DNA of 61,148 nucleotides, taken from positions 1 to 61,148 of the forward strand of contig JBHHWI010000003.1 of assembly GCA_046756445.1 (NCBI GenBank), written 5' to 3'. The notes under the pieces were generated by a model. It was given only the letters and a program-made list of their open reading frames with translations. It was not told the DNA's origin and ran no database searches. The stretch is from JACZWL01 sp046756445. GTDB lineage: Bacteria; Pseudomonadota; Gammaproteobacteria; Steroidobacterales; Woeseiaceae. How positions within the stretch are numbered: the stretch's first letter is position 1; each line of letters starts with the position of its first letter. Positions 7,930 to 16,901 of this stretch are shown one piece after another. The translations under genes were made by a program, and so were the position numbers.

Positions 7930-9120
7930 ATGATGGATGCAGAAAAAGCCCGCAGTCGACACGTGCCCTATGACACGGCCGCGCTGGACGCCGCGCGGCG
8001 CTGGAAGCAACTGGACCGAGACGGCGCCAGGGCCGAGCTGTTTCACCGCAAGGCGCGTGACAATGCCGCCCGGTACGCGAGAAACATCGAGTCCTATATC
8101 GGGACGGTCGAGATTCCGGTCGGGCTGGCCGGTCCGCTCCGGATCAATGGCCGGGACGGCACCACGGATTATCGCGTGCCACTTGCCACGACGGAAGCGG
8201 CGCTGGTCGCCTCATACAACCGCGGATCCAGACTCATCACGGCCGCCGGTGGCTGCAACGCACGCGTGCTCGCGCAGGGCGTAAGCCGGACACCGATGTT
8301 CGCATTCGGGAGCCTCATGGATGCGGAGGGCTTCGCCGGGCTGATTGAGGAATACAGTGGTGACTTCGATTCGATCGTCGCGAATATTACCTCGCACGGG
8401 CAACTGATCAGTACCCTGCCGATCGTCGAAGGCAATCATGTCTACATCGAGCTGCGTTTCCGGACCGGCGACGCATCGGGTCAGAACATGGTGACCTTCG
8501 CAACGGATGCCATATGCAAGGTCATACTCAAACATTCCCCCATCAAACCAGATTACTGGTTTCTCGAAGCCAACTACTCCGGCGACAAGAAAGCGACTTC
8601 CAGGACGCTCGGCGGCGTCCGCGGCAAACGCGTTTCGGCGGAAGTCTGCATTCCATGCGAGCTCGTTGCCGAACACCTTCATACGACGCCGGATGAAATG
8701 GTGGATTACTGGTATGCCGGCGCGCTCGGCGGCGTGATGAGCGGTACCACGGGCATCCAGGGACACTTCGCAAACGGGCTGACCGCACTGTACCTCGCCT
8801 GCGGACAGGATGTCGCCTGCGTCGCCGAATCGGCGACCGGAATGACACGCATCGAGACTACCCCGGAAGGTGGTCTATACGCCAGCGTGACCTTGCCGAA
8901 CATCATGGTTGGCACGGTCGGTGGGGGAACCGGACTGCCGAGCGCCATAGCGTGCCTGGACATCCTGGGACTTGCCGGAGCGGGTAACAGCTCCGCACTG
9001 GCAGAGGTATGTGCCGCTGTCGTACTGGGAGGTGAACTCTCGATCATCGGCGCGTTCTGCTCCGGCGATTTTGCGACGGCTCATCGCTCGCTGTCGCGTG
9101 GCGAGCCCATGACGAGGTGA
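7930..9120 (+). CDS. Class I hydroxymethylglutaryl-CoA reductase
   Basis: This enzyme reduces HMG-CoA to mevalonate with two NADPH. The 396-residue soluble catalytic domain carries the expected catalytic residues: E89 in TTEAALVAS, lysine in SGDKK (219-221), D294 in ACGQDVA and H385 in ATAHRSLSR. The cofactor-binding DASGQNM (181-187) and the GTVGGGTGL signature are also present. It has no membrane anchor. A second ATG at 7933 has better spacing to AAGGA. The gene opens a seven-gene same-strand cluster. Most gammaproteobacteria make isoprenoids without mevalonate, and no other mevalonate-pathway gene is in the window, so the product may feed a specialised pathway. Confidence 0.92.
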   Translation: MMDAEKARSRHVPYDTAALDAARRWKQLDRDGARAELFHRKARDNAARYARNIESYIGTVEIPVGLAGPLRINGRDGTTDYRVPLATTEAALVASYNRGSRLITAAGGCNARVLAQGVSRTPMFAFGSLMDAEGFAGLIEEYSGDFDSIVANITSHGQLISTLPIVEGNHVYIELRFRTGDASGQNMVTFATDAICKVILKHSPIKPDYWFLEANYSGDKKATSRTLGGVRGKRVSAEVCIPCELVAEHLHTTPDEMVDYWYAGALGGVMSGTTGIQGHFANGLTALYLACGQDVACVAESATGMTRIETTPEGGLYASVTLPNIMVGTVGGGTGLPSAIACLDILGLAGAGNSSALAEVCAAVVLGGELSIIGAFCSGDFATAHRSLSRGEPMTR

Positions 9121-9127
9121 ACAGGAC

Positions 9128-10054
9128 ATGACTAATCGTTGGTGGAGCTATCAGAAAGAGCGGTTCCCGATATTCGCGCACGGGCCTCTGATCGTTATCT
9201 TCTGCCTGGCCGTCATGTATTTCTCGGCCGTGCAGCAGGAGCAGATGATATTGCCCGGCTTCCTTCGCGTTTCCGGTGCGGTCATCAGCGCGTTGATTCT
9301 GTTCTTCCAGCTCCGGGTCGCGGACGAATTCAAGGACTTCGATATCGACTCGAAATACCGGCCCGAACGACCGGTACCGAGGGGTCTGGTGTCGCTTGAT
9401 GAACTGGCAAGGCTCGCGTATGCCGGCGCCGCGATTCAGCTCCTCATTGCGACGATAATCGATGTCGGCCTTGTGCCAATCCTTGTCGGCCTCTGGGCAT
9501 ATGCAGGACTGATGACAAAGGAGTTTTTTGCGCCGGAATGGCTGCGACGGCACCCCGTCGTTTACTTGCTGAGCCACATGCTGGTGATGCCCATCGTCGC
9601 ATTCTATGTAAGCGCCTTCGACTGGCTGTGTGTCTGCCGAGAGATGCCCGGCGGCCTGATATGGCTCCTGCTGGTGAGTTTCTTTTGCGGCCTCGTTCTC
9701 GAGCTGGGTCGCAAGATCAGGCTTCCAGGAGACGAGCGAAAAGGTGTCGAGACCTATAGCGGACTCTGGGGAACCGGCACTTCCCTCGCCATCTGGTTTG
9801 CATCGATCGCCGCCGCAGTTACCGCCTATGCGAATGCGGCCGCATTGATCACTTCTTCGTATCTTCATTTAAGCCTCGCCGCGACTGCTCTCGTTGTCGG
9901 CATCCTGACCGTGTCCCTGTTTCCGAAGCGCTTCGATCGCGGGTTTCCCGATATTGCCGCCAGGGTTATCGAACCCAGTTCGGGCCTGGTTGCGATCCTC
10001 CTGTATCTCGGGCTCGGACCGTTACAAGCCGTCCTTCGACTGCACGGTGCCTGA
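9128..10054 (+). CDS. UbiA-family prenyltransferase-like membrane protein
   Basis: The 308-residue protein has about eight to nine transmembrane helices and a UbiA-type first Asp-rich motif, ADEFKDFDID (near residue 75), followed by SKYRPERPVPRG. That is the usual substrate-binding pattern where allylic diphosphate and magnesium bind. A weaker second motif, ELGRKIRLPGDERKGVETYS, is near residue 200. Family members transfer prenyl groups to aromatic or glycerol-phosphate acceptors within the membrane. Acceptor and chain length cannot be read here. It lies 7 bp after the HMG-CoA reductase gene. Confidence 0.82.
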   Translation: MTNRWWSYQKERFPIFAHGPLIVIFCLAVMYFSAVQQEQMILPGFLRVSGAVISALILFFQLRVADEFKDFDIDSKYRPERPVPRGLVSLDELARLAYAGAAIQLLIATIIDVGLVPILVGLWAYAGLMTKEFFAPEWLRRHPVVYLLSHMLVMPIVAFYVSAFDWLCVCREMPGGLIWLLLVSFFCGLVLELGRKIRLPGDERKGVETYSGLWGTGTSLAIWFASIAAAVTAYANAAALITSSYLHLSLAATALVVGILTVSLFPKRFDRGFPDIAARVIEPSSGLVAILLYLGLGPLQAVLRLHGA

Positions 10055-10055
10055 C

Positions 10056-12551
10056 ATGCAATTCATCACTTTTGCGCACGAAGACGCGGTTACAGACCGG
10101 TTCGGCAAAAAGGGCCTGCGTCTCGCCCGTCTCAGCCGTGCCGGCTTCAATGTCCCACCGTTTTTCGTCATCTGCCCGATGGCCTACAACGATGGTTCCG
10201 AAAGTACTCCCGGGCTTGACCCGGAAATCTCGACGGCGATGCAAAAACTGTGTCCCGATCGATTGCGGGTTGCCGTGCGCTCGTCGTCACTCGAAGAAGA
10301 TGGCCGGGATTCGTCGTTCGCAGGTCAGCTCGACAGTTATCTGAATGTACCGATCGAAACGGTCCGCGCACGAGTCTCGGATGTCTGGCGTTCCGCGTTC
10401 AGCGACCGCCTTCGCGCCTATCGAAGATTGCGGGGCTTCGAGGATGCATGTGAGGCGCCGGCGGTGATCGTTCAGAGAATGGTCCCGGCCGAATCGTCCG
10501 GCGTTGCCTTTGCGGTCGATCCGGTTACCGGTGACCACGACATGGCAGTCGTGGCTGCAGCTCACGGCCTGGGCGACGACCTGGTCGGGGGTGATGTTCA
10601 GGGCGATACCTGGCGCGTCGATAAACGCCGTCGGATCGTGCACCGCGACATCGATGCTGAACATGGCACGCCGGTGTTGCGGGACAGGCAGGTCCGGCAG
10701 ATTGCCCGTCTCGTTCGCAAAGTCAGCGACCTTTTCGGCCGACCGCAGGACATCGAGTGGGCGATGTGCAACGGGCGGATATTTCTCTTGCAGAGCAGGG
10801 ATATCACGACCATTGAATCGAATCCTGCCCGGGCCGAATTTGCACTTTGGGATAACAGTAACATTGTCGAGAGCTATGGTGGCGTTACGACGCCACTGAC
10901 TTTCTCGGTCGCCCGGGGAGCGTACGAAGAGGCATATCGCCATTTCGGAAGAGTTCTCGGCGTCCGCGAGGAGACGATTCGCAGCAATCAACGTACCTAT
11001 GAACAGATGATCGGGCTCATACAGGGCCGTGTTTATTACAACCTGCTGAACTGGTATCGCTTGCTGATGCTGACACCCGGATTCAGATTCAACAGCCGGT
11101 TCATGGAGCAGATGATGGGCGTCACGCAAGGGCTTCCCGAGGAAGTCGCTCCTGAAGCCGAATCGGGCGGGCGGTTTGCGGCGATTCGGGCCACAGCCGG
11201 ATTTGTCAAAGTCGCGGTCCGACTCTTTTTCAAACTGGTCTGTCACGACCGCCGGGTGCGCGGTTTTCACGAACGAATCGATCAGGTTCTGGAACCCGTG
11301 GAACTCGGGACAATGTCACTCGACGAGCTGATCGACTACTACGAGCAGTTGCAGTCCGAGGTCATCCCGGCCTGGGACACGCCTTTGATCAACGACCTGT
11401 ATTGCATGATCTTTCACGGGGTCTTTCGCAAGCTCTGTGAGCGATGGCTGGGGGGCGATCAGACGGATAGTCATAACGATCTGGTCTGCGGAGAGGCCGG
11501 CATCATCAGTCTCGAGCCGATCCGGAGAATGCAGGCCATGGCGCGGATATCTCGGCAAGATCCCTGTTTGGCGCACACCCTTCGCAGTGGCATGCCGGAT
11601 GCGGTCAGGCACGCAATCGAGCGCAACGCCGAGTTCAATCGCGAGTATCAGGCTTACCTGGACCGATTCGGTGACCGTTGTCTCGACGAGTTGAAGCTCG
11701 AGAGTCAAACGGTTGCCGACGACCCGTTGCCGATGCTGCGCGCTATCGGTCAGTTGGCAACCAGCAGCAGGACTGCGTCGACCCTCGCCTCGCAGCGCGA
11801 CGCGGCTGAACGGCGTGTCGAGGAATCCCTGGCAGGGCACCGCCGCTGGATATTCAAGCTCGTTCTCGGGCTTGCGAGAGCACGCATCAGGGATCGCGAG
11901 AATCTTCGCTTCGAGAGGACGCGCGTATATGGCCGCGTCCGGTCGGTCTTTCTGGAGGTGGCCACCAGGCTGCGCAAGCTTGATGTCATCGACGCGGTCG
12001 GCGACATTTTTTACCTCGATGTGAACGAGATCGTCGGGCTGGTCCGCGGCACGGGCACGAGCACACGGCTGAAGCCCCTCATTTCGGCTCGCCGGCGTGA
12101 GTTCGATGCGTATGCGTCGGGGGATGGGCCCCCGCGCAGATTCGTGACCCGCGGACCCGCGCAGCTCGAATCGTCCCTTGTGCCGATCGACCGCAGCGAC
12201 ACGGCTCAAAGCAGCGACTCGCGTCAGGGGCAGGGCTGCTCGCCCGGCACGGTGAGAGGCCAGGTGCGCGTCGTCCGCGATCCACGCTCGGTGCAGGTTA
12301 CAGCCGGCGAAATCCTGGTCGCGGAACGTACGGACCCGGGCTGGGTGACCCTGTTTCCGATGGTGAGCGGCATCGTCATGGAGCGCGGCAGCCTGCTTTC
12401 GCATTCAGCCATCGTCGCACGCGAGCTCGGTCTGCCTGCCGTCGTCGGGGTCGAGGACGCCTGCCGATGGCTGCAAGACGGGGAGTGGGTCGAATTGAAC
12501 GGCGCCACCGGCGACGTTCGACGTCTCCAAAAGACGGAATGTGCCGCGTGA
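10056..12551 (+). CDS. PEP synthase/rifampin phosphotransferase-like enzyme
   Basis: The 831-residue protein joins an N-terminal ATP-grasp PEP/pyruvate-binding domain (VRSSSLEEDGRDSSFAGQ at about 72-89, IEWAMCNGRIFLLQSRD near 245) to a C-terminal swivelling PEP-utilising domain with the phosphorylatable histidine near residue 783 (GSLLSHSAIVAREL). A divergent helical region of some 450 residues separates them. This is the domain order of rifampin phosphotransferase, which phosphorylates a small molecule using ATP with release of AMP and phosphate. The typical TIM-barrel PEP/pyruvate domain is not evident. Inference: it phosphorylates an intermediate of this cluster. The start overlaps no coding; it sits 1 bp after the UbiA stop. 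Confidence 0.85.
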   Translation: MQFITFAHEDAVTDRFGKKGLRLARLSRAGFNVPPFFVICPMAYNDGSESTPGLDPEISTAMQKLCPDRLRVAVRSSSLEEDGRDSSFAGQLDSYLNVPIETVRARVSDVWRSAFSDRLRAYRRLRGFEDACEAPAVIVQRMVPAESSGVAFAVDPVTGDHDMAVVAAAHGLGDDLVGGDVQGDTWRVDKRRRIVHRDIDAEHGTPVLRDRQVRQIARLVRKVSDLFGRPQDIEWAMCNGRIFLLQSRDITTIESNPARAEFALWDNSNIVESYGGVTTPLTFSVARGAYEEAYRHFGRVLGVREETIRSNQRTYEQMIGLIQGRVYYNLLNWYRLLMLTPGFRFNSRFMEQMMGVTQGLPEEVAPEAESGGRFAAIRATAGFVKVAVRLFFKLVCHDRRVRGFHERIDQVLEPVELGTMSLDELIDYYEQLQSEVIPAWDTPLINDLYCMIFHGVFRKLCERWLGGDQTDSHNDLVCGEAGIISLEPIRRMQAMARISRQDPCLAHTLRSGMPDAVRHAIERNAEFNREYQAYLDRFGDRCLDELKLESQTVADDPLPMLRAIGQLATSSRTASTLASQRDAAERRVEESLAGHRRWIFKLVLGLARARIRDRENLRFERTRVYGRVRSVFLEVATRLRKLDVIDAVGDIFYLDVNEIVGLVRGTGTSTRLKPLISARRREFDAYASGDGPPRRFVTRGPAQLESSLVPIDRSDTAQSSDSRQGQGCSPGTVRGQVRVVRDPRSVQVTAGEILVAERTDPGWVTLFPMVSGIVMERGSLLSHSAIVARELGLPAVVGVEDACRWLQDGEWVELNGATGDVRRLQKTECAA

Positions 12552-14668
12552 GATCATCCTGGCGACACACTGCCGAGTTCATCTGGCATTGGAGATTTCC
12601 GCTCGCGGTGTTCTGTATCGCGCTCGCGGCGCTTGCGGGATCGCGACTCGGCATGCTCACGGTCTCCAACTCTCTGGAGATCTGGTATCCGGAACACGAT
12701 CCGGAACTCATCCGGTATCGCGAGTTCCAGAGTCAGTACGGTAGCGACGAGCTGGTGGTCGTCGCGGTTACCAGCGACGCCGGGTTCGATCACGAAGACG
12801 GCGACGTGCTGCTCGCGGCACTCACCGATGGTCTTTTCGACATCGACGGCGTGGCCACCGTTTCGTCGCGAATCACGGTTCCCACGTCACTTCGCGATGC
12901 GCGCGGCCGCCTGCTGAGCGACGACGGCAAGACCAGCGTCATTGTTGTGCAGATGATGGCCGGTCCCGGGATCGAGGCCGAGCGCCATCGAATTCTCGGC
13001 GAAATCAGAACGGTACTCGAGGCGTTCGGCCTGCCATTTCATCTGGCTGGCTACGGCGTGATCTACGACGCCTTGAATGCCGAGTCCACTGCCGGGGCCG
13101 CATCGCTGATCATTGCCGCGCATGCGCTGATGATCGCCCTGCTGTGGTTTTTCTTCCGCAAGCCCGGGCCCGTGCTGGTGACAATACTCGCCGTGGGCGT
13201 TGCGACAACCTGGACGATGGGTCTTTATGCCGCGCTGGGTCGTCAGTTGAACATGGTGACAATGGCATTGCCGACCCTGGTGCTGGTTATCGGCATTGCC
13301 GACTGTGTGCATTTGCTTCGCGCCGTAGCACGGCAACCGCCACACCTGCCGCGCGCAGAGCGAGTCATTCGTGCGCTGTCAGGCGTCCTAGCTCCGTGTT
13401 TGGTGACATCCGTGACCACGGCTGCGGGCTTTCTCGCTTTGACGACCTCGAGCCTGCCGATCGTACGGCATCTCGGTTCTTTCGGCGCAATCGGAATGAT
13501 CTCGGCGTTCGTGGCGTCCTTTGTCATCGTCACCGCGGCTTTGTCATGGAAGCCGATGGAGCCAAAGCTGCAGGACCGTCGTCTTGATCGCCTGGCGGGC
13601 AGCCTGAGTCGGGCCGGGGCCGCAAACCCGGTAAGGACTGTCCTTGTCTTCGGTGCCGCGGCGGCAGTCTTCCTCTTCGGGCTGACACAGCTCGTCATCG
13701 ATACCGACTCTTACGGTTACCTCAAAAAGAGCCATATCGTTCGCCGGGATTCGGATTTCATTCAGAACGAGATGGGCCCCTACGTACCGCTGGACTTCGT
13801 CGTGACGTCACACAGCGGTGTATTGTCTGCCGATGTGCTGGATTCGGTACAGGCCTGGCAGACCAGGGTGGTGACCGAAGAGCAGATCGGATGGGGCTGG
13901 TCATTGCTGGATGCACTCGGCGTCGATGTGTCGGTAACGCCGTCGTCGCTGCCCGCCGGTGAGCTGCGCACCAGACTCGAGCGAATGCGACAGTTTTTCC
14001 CGGCAACGATCGGATCGATGATCGCCGGAAACGAGCAATTGCGAATTTCCTTCGGCGCGCAAATGATGTCCGCGCAAACGCTACAGCGCATGCTGAAGCG
14101 GATCCGCGGCTACGCCGATCTGCCCGAGGACGCCGAGCTGGAGCCGGCCGGTTATACGCCTCTGTATACCCGAATCGTCGAGGAGATCGTCGCATCCCAA
14201 CTCAAGGGCTTCGCGACCGCTCTGGTGCTGATCGTCGTGCTGCTCGGTCTGGCGATGCGCTCGTTTCGGCGCGTCGCGCTGGCCGTTCCCGGCAATCTAT
14301 TTCCGGTACTCGCAACGCTGGGCCTGATGGGCCTTGCCGGCATTCCGCTCGACGTGGCCACTGCAACCATAGCCGCCGTCATACTCGGCCTTGTCGTGGA
14401 CGACACGGTCCACATACTGCGCCCGACGCGCACCGCCTCGAGGGCGACCCTGGCGGACTCGCTGCTCGGCTCCTCGCATGCCACGGGAGGCACGCTGCTG
14501 ATCACGAGCCTGATCCTCTCTGCCGGATTTCTGGTTCTTGGTCTGGCACAAATCAGCTCGATTGTCTGGTTTGGCGTGCTGACGAGCTTTGCGATGGCGG
14601 TCGCCATCCTGACGGATCTGATGCTTCTGCCTGCGATGGCTCGCATCTCGTCGAAAGTAACGCTTTGA
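12539..14668 (+). CDS. MMPL/RND-superfamily transporter
   Basis: The 709-residue protein has the RND/MMPL plan: an N-terminal helix, a periplasmic loop of about 170 residues, a five- to six-helix bundle with GIADCVHLL in its membrane core, a second periplasmic loop, and a second bundle with the related VDDTVHIL. Relatives export lipids (MmpL, HpnN) using the proton gradient. In this cluster it may move the lipid or isoprenoid product out of the inner membrane. The start overlaps the end of the preceding gene by 13 bp; a GTG at 12548 in a GTGA overlap is the alternative. Confidence 0.85.
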   Translation: MCRVRSSWRHTAEFIWHWRFPLAVFCIALAALAGSRLGMLTVSNSLEIWYPEHDPELIRYREFQSQYGSDELVVVAVTSDAGFDHEDGDVLLAALTDGLFDIDGVATVSSRITVPTSLRDARGRLLSDDGKTSVIVVQMMAGPGIEAERHRILGEIRTVLEAFGLPFHLAGYGVIYDALNAESTAGAASLIIAAHALMIALLWFFFRKPGPVLVTILAVGVATTWTMGLYAALGRQLNMVTMALPTLVLVIGIADCVHLLRAVARQPPHLPRAERVIRALSGVLAPCLVTSVTTAAGFLALTTSSLPIVRHLGSFGAIGMISAFVASFVIVTAALSWKPMEPKLQDRRLDRLAGSLSRAGAANPVRTVLVFGAAAAVFLFGLTQLVIDTDSYGYLKKSHIVRRDSDFIQNEMGPYVPLDFVVTSHSGVLSADVLDSVQAWQTRVVTEEQIGWGWSLLDALGVDVSVTPSSLPAGELRTRLERMRQFFPATIGSMIAGNEQLRISFGAQMMSAQTLQRMLKRIRGYADLPEDAELEPAGYTPLYTRIVEEIVASQLKGFATALVLIVVLLGLAMRSFRRVALAVPGNLFPVLATLGLMGLAGIPLDVATATIAAVILGLVVDDTVHILRPTRTASRATLADSLLGSSHATGGTLLITSLILSAGFLVLGLAQISSIVWFGVLTSFAMAVAILTDLMLLPAMARISSKVTL

Positions 14669-14797
14669 TAAATAGATAGAAATACGGATTGGCAAATCCT
14701 CAGGTTTTCTTGACGGAATAATCACGAGTCAATCAGGCCAATCGAACGCCGCCGCGCGATGCTCGAGACTCACGATCAGACTTTCGAGGAGCGAATC
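14669..14797 (+). promoter_or_regulatory. Largest internal gap of the HMGR cluster
   Basis: This is the only long gap (129 bp) between genes of the cluster. A small hairpin (GGATT-GGCA-AATCC, 14686-14699) is followed by a T-rich stretch, which could be a weak terminator. A TTGACG at 14709-14714 resembles a -35 box but has no convincing -10 partner. It may divide the cluster into a four-gene and a three-gene transcript. Confidence 0.3.
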
Positions 14798-15901
14798 ATG
14801 GCGGTCAGCTCGGAAATCGCGGCAACAGCGGATTTCGCCGGGATACGGTATGCGCAGTGCTGGGAAGATGCGGACGTTCTTCTGGAAGCCCTGCAGCTGC
14901 GGCGGACGGATGCCTGCCTGTCGATCGCGTCGGCGGGCGACAACACGATGGCGCTGGTCGGCGCCGGTGCCCGGCGCGTGATCGCCGCGGATCTCAGCCC
15001 GGCGCAGATCGCCTGCCTGGAACTCCGGGTCGCGGCATATCGGAATCTCAGGCATCCGGAATTCCTCGAATTGCTCGGCCAGAATCCGAGTGGGCGGCGA
15101 GGCGATCTGTACCGGCGATGCCGAACCGATCTCTCCGCCGGCGCACGCCGGTTCTGGGACTCACGCGCCCACCTGATAGAGCGAGGCATTGCTTACAGCG
15201 GCAGGTTCGAACGCTATCTGATTCTGTTCCGACGCTTCCTGTTAGCGCTCGTGCATCGGCGCGACAAAGTCGAGCGCCTGTTCGAAATGGCGACGGAGGC
15301 AGAACGGCAGGCGTTTTATGAGCGCGAGTGGAACAATCGTCGCTGGACCATTTTGTGCAGAATTTTCTTCGGCACTGCGGCGCTGGGCCGCTTCGGCCGC
15401 CACCCGTCATTTACCCGCTATGCGGACGAATCCGTGACGGAGAGTCTCAAACGCCGCATTCCCAACGCCCTGATCAAGCTCGAGCCGGCCAAGAACCCTT
15501 ACCTGCAGTGGATCCTGGCCGGTCGCTTTGTCTCGGCTCTGCCGTATGCACTGCGGCCCGAAAATTTCGACCGCATTCGTCAGAATCTCGACAGCCTCGA
15601 GTGGCATTGCGCGCCGGTCGAGGAAGTCGTCGCCGGCCTGCCGGACGGCGTGATCCATTGCTGCAACCTGAGCAACATCTTCGAATACGTCTCCTCGGAA
15701 AGCTATGAGGGGATTCTGGACGAGATCATCCGCGTGGCTGCACCGGGCTGCCGGCTGGTGTACTGGAATGTGGTCGTCAAGCGACATTGTCCACCGAGGC
15801 TGATGAACAGGCTACGACAAAGGCGCGATATCGCCGTGCGGCTGCATCGGAAGGACAAGGCATTCTTTTATCGCGACCTCGTCATCGAGGACGTGGTGTG
15901 A
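14798..15901 (+). CDS. DUF3419 family, BtaA-like 3-amino-3-carboxypropyltransferase
   Basis: The 367-residue protein matches DUF3419/BtaA: RYAQCWEDADVLLEAL near the start, the SAM-binding SIASAGDNTMAL and the later SNIFEYVS. BtaA transfers the 3-amino-3-carboxypropyl group of S-adenosylmethionine to diacylglycerol in the first step of betaine-lipid synthesis. No BtaB-type N-methyltransferase lies nearby, so the product may be the unmethylated homoserine ether, or the acceptor may differ. The ATG at 14798 follows GAGGAG at ideal spacing and is preferred over an ATG 39 bp upstream. It opens the second half of the cluster. Confidence 0.82.
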   Translation: MAVSSEIAATADFAGIRYAQCWEDADVLLEALQLRRTDACLSIASAGDNTMALVGAGARRVIAADLSPAQIACLELRVAAYRNLRHPEFLELLGQNPSGRRGDLYRRCRTDLSAGARRFWDSRAHLIERGIAYSGRFERYLILFRRFLLALVHRRDKVERLFEMATEAERQAFYEREWNNRRWTILCRIFFGTAALGRFGRHPSFTRYADESVTESLKRRIPNALIKLEPAKNPYLQWILAGRFVSALPYALRPENFDRIRQNLDSLEWHCAPVEEVVAGLPDGVIHCCNLSNIFEYVSSESYEGILDEIIRVAAPGCRLVYWNVVVKRHCPPRLMNRLRQRRDIAVRLHRKDKAFFYRDLVIEDVV

Positions 15902-15914
15902 TCGAGGGGGTAGC

Positions 15915-16901
15915 GTGACCGGCATTTACGAATTGCAGGACCGCGACTACGCGGTCGTATCCGACAAGACCGGATTCGACCCGGAGCTGCTGACGGTGGA
16001 ATACGCCGATCGGCATCTTGTCGCCATGGGCCCCGGGCTCGACGTTCGCGCGCGTTGTTCCGTCTGGTGGCGCGATACCGCGTCGCTGGACGGCAAACCC
16101 ATCGGGACGATCGGTCACTACGCTGCGAACGATAAAGCGTCCGGGCGGTCGGTAATCCTTCGGGCGCTTGCGGAACTCCGGTCGAAGGGCTGCGAAATCG
16201 CGGTGGGACCGATGAACGGCAATACCTGGCGGTCCTACCGCTTCATCGTCGACCGTGGCACGGCGAAACCTTTTTTTCTGGAGCCGGACAACGACGATAG
16301 CTGGCCGGACCACTTCACCGAATGCGGATTCGAGCCGCTGTCGCGGTATGTCTCGGAGATCAACTTCGACATTGCAAGCCGGCAGCCCGAGGTCGGCTCA
16401 CTGCGCCGGAAACTGGATCGCCTGGGCGTGCGAATCACACCGCTGAATACGGATCATGCCGATGACGAGATTGACGGCATATACGATGTCGCCTGCGAGA
16501 GCTTCGGGAACAGCTTCCTGTATACGCCGCTGGACACCGGGAGCTACCGCTCGATTTATGAACCGCTGTTACACAGGGTCGATCCGCGTCTGATCCTCGT
16601 CGCGAAGCACGATGATCGCGTCGTCGGCTTCATTTTTTCGCCGCCGGATTATCTGCAGGCGGCGACAGGCCGGAAAATGGACACCATCGTCATCAAGACC
16701 ATCGCCATATTGCCGCGCCCGCGATACAGCGGTCTCGGGCGTCTGCTGATTGTCGACCTGCTGCGAAATGCACTGGAGCTGGGCTACACCGCCGCAATCA
16801 GCGCGCTGATGCACCTGGATAACCGAAGCCAGAAGATCAGCAGCGGATGTGCCGGCCCGATGCGGGGATATGCGCTGTTCGGGCGCAGCCTGTCGTCATG
16901 A
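15915..16901 (+). CDS. GNAT-family N-acyltransferase
   Basis: The 328-residue protein has an N-terminal half with a GNAT-like arrangement (GTIGHYAANDKASGRSVI) and a C-terminal GNAT-type fold with RLILVAKHDDRVVGFIFS and an acyl-CoA-binding segment ILPRPRYSGLGRLL. It should transfer an acyl group from acyl-CoA to an amine. A free amino group would be created by the neighbouring DUF3419 enzyme, so N-acylation of that group is a plausible but untested role. The start is a GTG preceded by GAGGGGG. Its end overlaps the next gene's ATG by 4 bp. Confidence 0.75.
   Translation: MTGIYELQDRDYAVVSDKTGFDPELLTVEYADRHLVAMGPGLDVRARCSVWWRDTASLDGKPIGTIGHYAANDKASGRSVILRALAELRSKGCEIAVGPMNGNTWRSYRFIVDRGTAKPFFLEPDNDDSWPDHFTECGFEPLSRYVSEINFDIASRQPEVGSLRRKLDRLGVRITPLNTDHADDEIDGIYDVACESFGNSFLYTPLDTGSYRSIYEPLLHRVDPRLILVAKHDDRVVGFIFSPPDYLQAATGRKMDTIVIKTIAILPRPRYSGLGRLLIVDLLRNALELGYTAAISALMHLDNRSQKISSGCAGPMRGYALFGRSLSS

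Noticed and set aside
9954..10055. Upstream start for the PEP-synthase-like gene inside the UbiA gene
   Set aside because: It would add 34 residues without similarity; the ATG right after the UbiA stop fits the family start.
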